From NCBI RefSeq assembly GCF_000239775.1, contig NZ_CAFI01000297.1, positions 1 through 64,000 of the forward strand: DNA of 64,000 bases. Reading direction: 5' to 3'. Under the pieces are notes generated by a model, which saw only the letters and a list, made by a program, of their open reading frames with translations, had not been told where the DNA came from and searched no databases. Below, piece by piece: positions 57,216-64,000 of the stretch. The stretch comes from Bradyrhizobium sp. ORS 375 (GTDB lineage: Bacteria; Pseudomonadota; Alphaproteobacteria; Rhizobiales; Xanthobacteraceae). How positions within the stretch are numbered: position 1 is the stretch's first letter; each line of letters starts with the position of its first letter. A program made the position numbers and the translations under genes.

Positions 57216-60200
57216 ATGGCAGACGCTCGCGACCAACTTCCGGCCTACATCAACACCTTCGACAAGACGAAGGGGTATCAGCGTCTCGCTGCGCACTATG
57301 ATCGCTTCCTGACCAGCAATGAAATCAACGTCATTCAGGACATCGAGGCGAACCGGCTGAAGGGCGTCGCAGATGCGTTCTGGCGCGACGGCTCGTTGGT
57401 CAGCGGCGGCGCGATCGTGCTCGGGCCGAAGATCAACGGCACCGTCGAGGCTCAATTGGCGGCGGCCAAGGTCTACATTCGCGGCGCGGTGCATGAGATC
57501 GACGCCCGCAACATCGTGATCTCCGCAGTCGGCACGGTGGTCATCGGCATCCGCCTGCGCACCTTCACCGTCACGTATGAGCAGGACCCGACGCTCAAGG
57601 GCCTCGCCCCCGGAACGCGCGCTCAGGGCGAGCCCGGCGCGTCGGCCTTGGCGATGGTCGGCCGCTGGGGCTATGAGGGCGACGGCGAGGAAGGCGACTT
57701 CTTCCCGATCTATACGATCAAGGACGGCGAGATCGAGACCCCGAACGAGCCGGGGATGGATGACGCCTGGGTGAACCTGCTCGCGCGCTATGATCGCGAG
57801 GCGCATGGCGGCTATGTCGTGGAAGGGTTCGTCGTCAAGGCGCTCGGTCTCGACGAATCGAATAAGCAGGCGTTCTCGATCTCCGAAGGGACGATCAACG
57901 TCTACGGCTACAAGCGCACCCGGCCTGCTTCCGCGCGCCTCCGCATCGCTGAAGAGCCCGAGATCATGCTGCTCGATGACGAGCCGCACGCCGTCAACTC
58001 CGGCACGCAGACGATCAAGGTCCGCTTCGCCCCGATCGCCTCGATCGAGGAAGTCACCATCATCGCTGAGAAGACCGTGACCCTCACCCACGGGACCTAT
58101 ACCGGCGTGTCCGACGCGCTGCCCGACCCGACCGTCCTCTCGATCCGTCAGGTGAAGCAGGGCGCGACTGTCTATGCGCCGACCGCCGACTACAAGCTGA
58201 CCGGCGCGGCCGTCGATTGGTCGCCGAGCGGTGCGGAGATCGCGCCCGGCTCGACCTATCAGGTCACGTACCGCTACCTGACCAACGCCGTTCCGACGAA
58301 TATCAAGCGTGATAGCTTCGAAATCACCGGCGCGGCCGACGACACGACCGCCTTCGTCAAATACAAGACGAAGCTGCCGCGCTATGACGCCATCGTTGTC
58401 GATCAGATGGGCGTCATCTCCTATCTGAAGGGCATCAGCTCGCTCTACGCGCCGCAGCCCGCGACGGTCGCGCCGACTCTGCACAAGCTCGCGGATGTCT
58501 ACAACAATTGGGGTCTCGTCCCGACCGTGAAGCAGGTCGCGACCATCCGCATGCCTTTCGCCGATCTGCGCAGCCTCGAAACGATGGTCAGCGATCTCTA
58601 CGCGCTGGTTGCCGAAGAGCGGCTTCAACGTGACGTGGATCGCAAGGAAGTGTCCTCCAAGCGCGGCGTCTTCGTTGACCCGCTGCTCGACGACGACATG
58701 CGTGATCAGGGGCTTCCGCAGACCGGCGCGATCTTCGGTGGCCTGCTCTGGCTGCCGATCACCCCGACCGTCTCGATCATGCCCTTCAACGGCACGTCGC
58801 TCGCGTACACGGCCGAGAACGTGTTCGAGCAGCGGCAGATCACGGGCGAGTCCAAAATCAACCCTTACGCGTCGTTCGCTCCCCCGGCGACCGACGTTGC
58901 GCTCAATCCCTCGGTCGATCTTTGGACCGATACGCAGGACGTGTGGACCTCCGTGTTCACGTCGCGCGTGGCGTGGCAGCGCACCGGCTTCGCCGCTGGC
59001 CCGCTGATCGGCACCACGACCGAGACCACGGACCGCATCGTGAACAGCGTCACGCGGGCGGAAGAGACCATCCGGCAGCGCTCGGTCGGCTTTACGATCC
59101 ATAAGTGGGGCTACAATGAAGTCCTGAAGAAGGTGACGTTCGATGACATCGACGTGACCCCGGCGGGCACCGTCCGCGCGGACGATCAGGGCACGCTCAC
59201 GTCGGCCTTCCAAATCCCGGCAAACGTGCCGGTGGGTGTGAAGCACGTCGCGTTCGAGGGGATCGGCGGCTCGACGGCGAACGCGCTCTATACGGCTTAT
59301 GGGTGGCTCACCACGGTCAATCATGAGCGCAACGTCATCACGACGTTCTGGTATAGTGCTGACCCGCTCGCGCAGACCTTCCGTCTCAGCGAGCCCCGGC
59401 AGGCGCTCGGAGTGGACGTGAAGTTCACGAAGGTCGGCGACAAGAGCAAGCCCGTTCGGCTTCAGATTCGCGAAGTCGAGCTTGGCATCCCGACCGAGCG
59501 CGTCGTTGCCGAGTCGATTATCGACATGAACACGGTGAAGGTCATCGATCCGCTGTCGGTGCAGCCGCGCGTCGAGAGCGATTGGACGTTCGCCGCGTTT
59601 GAGCGGCCGGTGACGCTGCGTGAAGATCGCAGCTACGCGATCACGCTGCTCACTGAGGACGCGACGCACTCGGTCGCTATCGCGGACCTGGGCGGGTTCG
59701 ATCAGATCAACGGGTGGGTGACGAGCAACGCCTTCCCGCTCGGCACCTTCCTCGACGGCTCGGACTCGCGCACTTGGCTGCCCAAGCCGGGTCGGTCGCT
59801 GGGCTTCCGCCTGCGTTGCGCCAAGTTCGCCCCGACCTCGCGCACGATGGAGATCGGCGATCTGGCCGTCGCGAACTGCTCGGACCTGATGCCGCTGCTC
59901 GCGGCTGAGCGGCCGGAAGGCACCGCGATCGAGGTTGAGTTCGAGGCCCCGAACGGCACCAAGTACGTCACGTCCCCGGCGGTGAACATCTCGCTCCCGG
60001 CGGCGATCACCGGCACGCTGAAGGTGCGTCTCCGCGTCACCGGCACGGCCAATCTGTCGCCGCTCATGCTGCCCTTCTTGCAGGTCGTTGCGGGCGCGAT
60101 CCAGGCAACCGGGACCTATGTCTCGCGCGCCTTCGAGGCGGGTGCGGACTCGAAGGTTCGGTTGATCCTCGACGTGTACCTGCCCTCGACCGCTTCTATG

Positions 60201-60437
60201 GCGGCCAACATTCAGACCGGCGAGAACGCGGGCCTCCCCGTTTGGTCGGCTTCGAATGCGCTGACTTTGGAGAAGGCGACCCCGCTGGGCGATGGATGGG
60301 AAGAGCGCCAGTACATGCTCGACCACGTCAACAGCGCAATCTCGCGGGTTCGGGTCGTGATCACTGGCGGTCCCGGCGCTCGGTCCAACGTTCGCAACAT
60401 CCGCGCAGTCGCAGTCAAGTCCACCACGGGGGCGTAA
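57216..60437 (+). CDS. Large tail fibre/baseplate protein (DUF4815-like)
   Basis: 1073 residues. FDKTKGYQRLAAHYDRFLTS, NEINVIQDIEANRLKGVADA, FWRDGSLVSGGAIVL and IRLRTFTVTYEQDPTLKGLA match DUF4815 proteins of myophages, usually in place of the P2 fibre. The rest consists of repeated beta domains with DTQDVWTSVFTSRVAWQRTG and GPGARSNVRNIRAVAV. Likely trimeric receptor-contacting structure. It starts 3 nt after the previous stop. Confidence 0.82.
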   Translation: MADARDQLPAYINTFDKTKGYQRLAAHYDRFLTSNEINVIQDIEANRLKGVADAFWRDGSLVSGGAIVLGPKINGTVEAQLAAAKVYIRGAVHEIDARNIVISAVGTVVIGIRLRTFTVTYEQDPTLKGLAPGTRAQGEPGASALAMVGRWGYEGDGEEGDFFPIYTIKDGEIETPNEPGMDDAWVNLLARYDREAHGGYVVEGFVVKALGLDESNKQAFSISEGTINVYGYKRTRPASARLRIAEEPEIMLLDDEPHAVNSGTQTIKVRFAPIASIEEVTIIAEKTVTLTHGTYTGVSDALPDPTVLSIRQVKQGATVYAPTADYKLTGAAVDWSPSGAEIAPGSTYQVTYRYLTNAVPTNIKRDSFEITGAADDTTAFVKYKTKLPRYDAIVVDQMGVISYLKGISSLYAPQPATVAPTLHKLADVYNNWGLVPTVKQVATIRMPFADLRSLETMVSDLYALVAEERLQRDVDRKEVSSKRGVFVDPLLDDDMRDQGLPQTGAIFGGLLWLPITPTVSIMPFNGTSLAYTAENVFEQRQITGESKINPYASFAPPATDVALNPSVDLWTDTQDVWTSVFTSRVAWQRTGFAAGPLIGTTTETTDRIVNSVTRAEETIRQRSVGFTIHKWGYNEVLKKVTFDDIDVTPAGTVRADDQGTLTSAFQIPANVPVGVKHVAFEGIGGSTANALYTAYGWLTTVNHERNVITTFWYSADPLAQTFRLSEPRQALGVDVKFTKVGDKSKPVRLQIREVELGIPTERVVAESIIDMNTVKVIDPLSVQPRVESDWTFAAFERPVTLREDRSYAITLLTEDATHSVAIADLGGFDQINGWVTSNAFPLGTFLDGSDSRTWLPKPGRSLGFRLRCAKFAPTSRTMEIGDLAVANCSDLMPLLAAERPEGTAIEVEFEAPNGTKYVTSPAVNISLPAAITGTLKVRLRVTGTANLSPLMLPFLQVVAGAIQATGTYVSRAFEAGADSKVRLILDVYLPSTASMAANIQTGENAGLPVWSASNALTLEKATPLGDGWEERQYMLDHVNSAISRVRVVITGGPGARSNVRNIRAVAVKSTTGA

Positions 60438-60440
60438 CAC

Positions 60441-61124
60441 ATGGCCGAAGAGTTGACGCAGCGGGGATACCCGCTGCCGCATCCCGACAACATCGCGCGC
60501 GAGGATGCCGCCCGCATCCGCCAAGCGATCGAGATGATCAACGACGACATGGACGGCACGGCTGTCCCGGCGACGGAGACGCACGCAGGCCAGGTCCGGC
60601 TTGCCACGCAGGACGAAGCCGCTCAGGGCAGCGCAGCCAATGCAGTTCTCACGGTGAAGCGCACGAAGGACATGATCCTCGCGCTTCTCGCCGTGCTCGA
60701 AGGGACGGTGAACGATCTTGCAGGCACGACTTCAGGGCGTGACACTGCGTTGCAGACCTCGATTGACGGGCTGTTGACGAAGGTCAATGCGCGCGTGTTG
60801 CTGGCGGGCGGGCAGACGCTCAGCGGCGGCTTCGACACGACCGGCAAAGAGACGGTCATGAGCGCTGGCACGTTCACGCCCGACCCGAAGCTCAGCGCGA
60901 TCCAGAATGTCGTCAACAACGGCGCGCATTCGATTGCGCCTCCCGCGAGCCTTTGCACGGTGGTCGTCCAGTACTCGAACGGCGCAACGGCGGGCGCGCT
61001 CACCGTGTCAGGGTTCACCAAGGTCACGGGCGCGACGTTCTCGGCAGCGCAGGGGGCGGGCCATATCCTGTTCGTCACCAAGACGAAGGACTACTCGCAC
61101 CTTCATATCGTGGCGATGCAATGA
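60441..61124 (+). CDS. Tail fibre-like protein
   Basis: 227 residues. HPDNIAREDAARIRQAIEMI and THAGQVRLATQDEAAQGSAA (a tail-collar/fibre repeat), then a coiled-coil stretch (RDTALQTSIDGLLTKVNARV) and a beta-rich tip (GFTKVTGATFSAAQGAGHIL). Its end overlaps the next start (ATGA). Confidence 0.75.
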   Translation: MAEELTQRGYPLPHPDNIAREDAARIRQAIEMINDDMDGTAVPATETHAGQVRLATQDEAAQGSAANAVLTVKRTKDMILALLAVLEGTVNDLAGTTSGRDTALQTSIDGLLTKVNARVLLAGGQTLSGGFDTTGKETVMSAGTFTPDPKLSAIQNVVNNGAHSIAPPASLCTVVVQYSNGATAGALTVSGFTKVTGATFSAAQGAGHILFVTKTKDYSHLHIVAMQ

Positions 61125-62056
61125 CCTTTCCGTTCGCGAGCATCTGCCCCGGCAACTCGAAGCCCGCACCGTTTGCTTTCGCAAACGTTGCGAACGCGAT
61201 CAAAGGGCAACTGTACGCCAGCAACACCATCACGCCCACGGGCTATGACAGCCCCGCGTTGGTGTCGGCGAGTGGTTGCGAGTACAGCATCAATGGCGGC
61301 GCGTGGACGACGCTCTCGACCTTCATCTATCCCGGTCAGAACATCGCGATCCGCGCCTACGCATCGTCGTCTTGGCAGACCTCGGTCACGGCCGGGCTCT
61401 CGATCGACACGACGGCAACTACTTGGACTATCACCACGGCCGCCGTGACGGCGGGCGCATGGGACTCGGGTTGGACGACGGGTAGTTGGAATGTCTCGAC
61501 GCCGTCGGTTTTCAATTGGTTCCGCGTTCAGATGTGGGCTCCCGGTGGAGGCGGCGGCGGTGGCGGCGGCGGCGCTTATGGCACGCTCGGTTCTCCGGGC
61601 GGATCGGGCGGCTCGGGCGGCGTCGCGCAATTCGCCGGTGGTCCCTACGCGGCGGGAGGCGGGGGCGGTGGAGGCGGCGGCGGTGCGAGCGGTTCGTTCG
61701 CCTACGGCTCGGTTTATGATGGGAGCCCCGGCGCGGCAGGCGGGCACGGCAACGGCTACGGTGGCGACACCAACACGTTTGCGGGCGGCGCTGGCGGCGG
61801 TGCTGGCGGTGGGGGCGGCTCAGGGACCGCGATGGGCGGGGGCGGCGGTCCCGGCTCGGCACCCAGGAACGGAGGCGCTGGCGGCACTGGCGGCACCGGC
61901 GGCTACATTCTGAAGACCTATGCTTGGGGTCAGATCGCGGCTGCTACCGCTTACTCGGTGGTCATTCAAGGTCCCGGCGGCGGTGGTGCGCCGGGCGGCA
62001 ATGGTGGATGGGGTAACGTCGGCGCATACGGCCGCTGCTACATTGATTGGGGTTAG
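61121..62056 (+). CDS. Tail fibre tip adhesin with polyglycine region
   Basis: 311 residues. The first 140 are beta domains (YASNTITPTGYDSPALVSAS, WFRVQMWAPGG); then about 130 residues are Gly-dominated (runs of up to ten glycines separated by aromatic/Ala turns), ending in YSVVIQGPGGGG and YGRCYIDWG. This resembles the polyglycine-helix receptor-binding tips known from T-even gp38 (S16). It should decide host range. The codons GGC/GGT repeat at DNA level, which could make the tip length unstable. Confidence 0.75.
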   Translation: MTFPFASICPGNSKPAPFAFANVANAIKGQLYASNTITPTGYDSPALVSASGCEYSINGGAWTTLSTFIYPGQNIAIRAYASSSWQTSVTAGLSIDTTATTWTITTAAVTAGAWDSGWTTGSWNVSTPSVFNWFRVQMWAPGGGGGGGGGGAYGTLGSPGGSGGSGGVAQFAGGPYAAGGGGGGGGGGASGSFAYGSVYDGSPGAAGGHGNGYGGDTNTFAGGAGGGAGGGGGSGTAMGGGGGPGSAPRNGGAGGTGGTGGYILKTYAWGQIAAATAYSVVIQGPGGGGAPGGNGGWGNVGAYGRCYIDWG

Positions 62057-62058
62057 CG

Positions 62059-62550
62059 ATGAAGAAAGATGGATACGCGCTCGTTCGGATCGAGGACAAC
62101 TCAGACCTTGCGTGGTGGGAGTTGATCCCGTCGCGCCTCGAAGTACCTGGCACGTCTATCGTCGTGTTCGGGGCTGATGCGTCGTGGGTCGCGGACGGCT
62201 ACAAGATCGAGCCGCGCGAACGCGAGTTTACTGATCCGCCGGACATCGACCCGACCCTGCCTGCTCCCATTGTGCCGATCTCGCGTAGGCAGATGTTGCT
62301 CGAACTGATGTCGTCGGGCATCATCACGTCCGACGAAGCGGTTGCCGCCGCGAAGAGCGGCGCGGTGCCTGCGTTGATCCAAGAGTCTTTCGACGCTCTG
62401 CCCATTGAGAAGCAGCCGGAGGCCGCTATTACTTGGGCAACGATGTCTCAGTGCGAGCGCACCAATTCGTTGATCCTCGGCATGGCGGCGATGCTCGGGC
62501 TGACCGATGCAGAGGTGGACGGCATGTTCAGGTCAGCGCTGCTTCGTTAA
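62059..62550 (+). CDS. Tail fibre assembly chaperone-like protein
   Basis: 163 residues. GYALVRIEDNSDLAWWELIP, WVADGYKIEPREREFTDPPD, then ISRRQMLLELMSSGIITSDE and a helical end. Such a charged N-terminal strand domain with C-terminal helices, directly after the fibre tip, fits fibre chaperones of the P2 G/Tfa position, though homology is not clear. Confidence 0.65.
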   Translation: MKKDGYALVRIEDNSDLAWWELIPSRLEVPGTSIVVFGADASWVADGYKIEPREREFTDPPDIDPTLPAPIVPISRRQMLLELMSSGIITSDEAVAAAKSGAVPALIQESFDALPIEKQPEAAITWATMSQCERTNSLILGMAAMLGLTDAEVDGMFRSALLR

Positions 62551-62595
62551 GGGCTACCCAAACGGTCCCGACGCAGCGCTGAGTGGTCGGTAGCT

Positions 62596-62627
62596 TGTTC
62601 TCAATCCCACACTGAGGATTGAGAACA
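62596..62627. promoter_or_regulatory. Perfect 12-bp stem-loop directly before the tail sheath gene
   Basis: TGTTCTCAATCC (62596-62607) and GGATTGAGAACA (62616-62627) with an 8-nt loop, ending 6 nt before ATG 62634. No U-run follows. The only purine-rich ribosome-binding stretch (GAGGATTGAG) lies within the loop end and the right arm, so folding could hide it, or the stem could mark RNA processing for this highly expressed gene. Confidence 0.6.
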
Positions 62628-62633
62628 CACACC

Positions 62634-64000
62634 ATGTCCCTTACCGACTTTCTGCACGGCGTCGAGACTGTCGTCGTTGACCGTGGCCCCCGGCCCATTC
62701 AGACCGTCCGCTCGTCCGTCATCGGATTGATCGGTACGGCTCCCGACGCGCTGCTGGCGGCATTTCCCTATGATACTCCGGTGCTCGTGAACCGCCGTCA
62801 GGCGGCGATGAACATCGGCACGACCGGCACTCTGCCCCAGGCGATCGACGCGATCTTCGATCAGGGCGGTGCCCTCATCGTTGTCGTGCGCGTCCAGAAG
62901 GCGGACACCGAGAACGAGCAGCTTTCCAAAATCATCGGCGGCGTTGATGCCGACACCGGCGCGTTCACCGGCATCCATGCGTTCCGGGCGGCCGAAGCCG
63001 AATGCGGCGTAGCGCCGATGATCCTGATCGCGCCCGGCTTCACGCATCAGCGTCCGGTGGGCATCATGGATCATCAGGTCTTGAACCAAGGCGAGACGGT
63101 CTACACCGAAGCGAGCGTGATCTTCAGCGGCGGCGGCGTCGGCGCTGTTCTTCCGACCGCGAGCGTGATCCTGACGGACGGAAAGGTGACGGGACTTGAG
63201 TTCAAGTCGCTCGGCTACGGCATTGTGTCTCCGGTAACGGCCGAGATCGTCGGTGACGGCACCGGCGCGACCGTCAAGGTTCGTACCGGCCCGGCGGCAA
63301 ACCCGGTCGTCAGCGAGTTGAAGCAGCTCGCCGATGGCATGAAGGCCCATATCATCGCCGATGGCCCCTCGACCACCGACGCGGCGGCGTTCGCCTATCG
63401 CAACGACCATGGCACGCGGCGTGTCTTCGTTGTCGATCCGAAGGTCTCGGGTTGGTCGGTGAAGACCAACACCTATGCCATCGAGCCCGCCTCGCCCCGC
63501 GTGGCCGGCCTGATCTCGCGCGTCGATAACGAGTTGGGCTTTTGGGAGTCCCCCTCGAACAAGGAAGTCTATGGCATGGGCGGCATCGCTCGTCCCATCG
63601 ACTACGCCTACGGCGACAAGAACAGCCGTGCGAACATCCTAAACGAGAACCAGATCGCCACGTTCATTCGCGACGACGGCTGGTATCTGTGGGGCAACCG
63701 TACCTGCTCCATCGACGAGAAGTTCGCCTTCCTGTCCGTGTCCCGCACCGCCGACATGATCGATATCTCGATCGCGAAGGCGCACCGTTGGGCAGTCGAT
63801 CGCGCGATCACCAAGAGCTACTTCGAGGATGTCACCGCGTCGGTGAAGGCGTACATGCGCCAGCTTCGCACGCGCGGCGCGATCCTCGGCGGTGACTGCT
63901 GGGTCGATCCCGAGTTCAACACCGAAGCGGACATCACGCAAGGTCACGCGACCTTCTCGTATGACTTCACCCCGCCGTATCCGGCCGAGCGCGTGACCTT
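62634..64000 (+). CDS. Tail sheath protein (P2 FI family), incomplete at window edge
   Basis: At least 455 residues, open to the end of the window. It begins MSLTDFLHGVETVVVDRGPR; then RSSVIGLIGTAPDALLAAFP, GTTGTLPQAIDAIFDQGGAL and VVVRV, a small inserted beta domain (VILTDGKVTGLEFKSLGYGI), and the C-terminal sheath core (ISRVDNELGFWESPSNKEVY, DGWYLWGNRTC, FEDVTASVKAYMRQLRTRGA, ILGGDCWVDPEFNTEADI). It polymerises around the tail tube and contracts at infection. Order V-W-J-I-fibre-chaperone-sheath equals P2, so tube, tape measure and U/D genes should follow. Confidence 0.94.
   Translation, partial: MSLTDFLHGVETVVVDRGPRPIQTVRSSVIGLIGTAPDALLAAFPYDTPVLVNRRQAAMNIGTTGTLPQAIDAIFDQGGALIVVVRVQKADTENEQLSKIIGGVDADTGAFTGIHAFRAAEAECGVAPMILIAPGFTHQRPVGIMDHQVLNQGETVYTEASVIFSGGGVGAVLPTASVILTDGKVTGLEFKSLGYGIVSPVTAEIVGDGTGATVKVRTGPAANPVVSELKQLADGMKAHIIADGPSTTDAAAFAYRNDHGTRRVFVVDPKVSGWSVKTNTYAIEPASPRVAGLISRVDNELGFWESPSNKEVYGMGGIARPIDYAYGDKNSRANILNENQIATFIRDDGWYLWGNRTCSIDEKFAFLSVSRTADMIDISIAKAHRWAVDRAITKSYFEDVTASVKAYMRQLRTRGAILGGDCWVDPEFNTEADITQGHATFSYDFTPPYPAERVT

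Noticed and set aside
57195-60584. 1129-codon open frame antisense to the DUF4815 gene
   Set aside because: Long antisense frames are common in high-GC genomes; the product is Arg/Asp/Leu-rich noise, while the plus-strand gene is a clear phage protein.

Overview
The left 13 kb is ordinary high-GC alphaproteobacterial chromosome, most like Bradyrhizobium or a close relative. This assignment is inference from gene style, codon use and two kinds of intergenic palindromic repeat; no rRNA or marker gene is present to prove it. The genes are a glutamine-synthetase-family enzyme, two short-chain dehydrogenases (one very like ribitol 2-dehydrogenase), a LOV-domain blue-light histidine kinase with a C-terminal receiver, a CorA-type metal transporter, a Tat-exported DppA/OppA-family binding protein, a PLP-fold protein, two small unknowns and a PoxB-type pyruvate:quinone oxidoreductase.

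At about 13.33 kb lies a 47-bp piece identical in layout to the 3' part of a minus-strand tRNA-Thr(GGT), ending in CCA. From there to the right edge everything is one temperate phage genome, which runs off the window. The tRNA piece is read as one attachment site; the intact tRNA is expected at the other prophage end beyond 64 kb.

Prophage layout. (1) 13.8-20.8 kb, leftward: S24-type repressor, small unknowns, a phage-borne DNA polymerase III beta clamp, HTH protein, dCMP deaminase, C5 cytosine methyltransferase (with a second open frame that also looks conserved), AlpA-like excisionase and tyrosine integrase. (2) 21.0-30.1 kb, rightward: winged-helix regulator, RecA-like/AAA ATPase, DUF669 protein, Cas4/AddB-like nuclease, MT-A70 adenine methyltransferase, DEAH helicase, PrimPol-DUF3987-like primase-helicase: a replication and recombination module built of start/stop-overlapping genes. 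(3) 30.2-35.5 kb, mostly leftward small genes, including a lytic transglycosylase and an HNH nuclease. (4) 36.0-39.8 kb: a winged-helix protein, an inserted AbiJ-like HEPN gene on the opposite strand (probable anti-phage cargo), a VRR-NUC nuclease and small ORFs. (5) 40.0-43.3 kb: a leftward island of eight small unknown genes with its own palindromic operator and terminator. (6) 44.0 kb to the end, rightward: dNMP kinase, lambda-type packaging and head genes (Nu1, GpA, W, B, C/Nu3, D, E), then a P2-type contractile tail (V, gp25/W, J, I, fibres, polyglycine tip, chaperone, sheath).

A family of inverted-repeat sites built on AACGGATAGCGACGGATCATCC recurs in front of the repressor, the right operon, the 31.2 kb and 35.6 kb promoters and the 36.0 kb gene. 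This suggests one repressor controls at least five promoters. The most unusual items are the dual-frame methyltransferase locus, the operator network with an apparently non-cleavable repressor, the AbiJ-like cargo gene and the small-gene island containing a very acidic protein.
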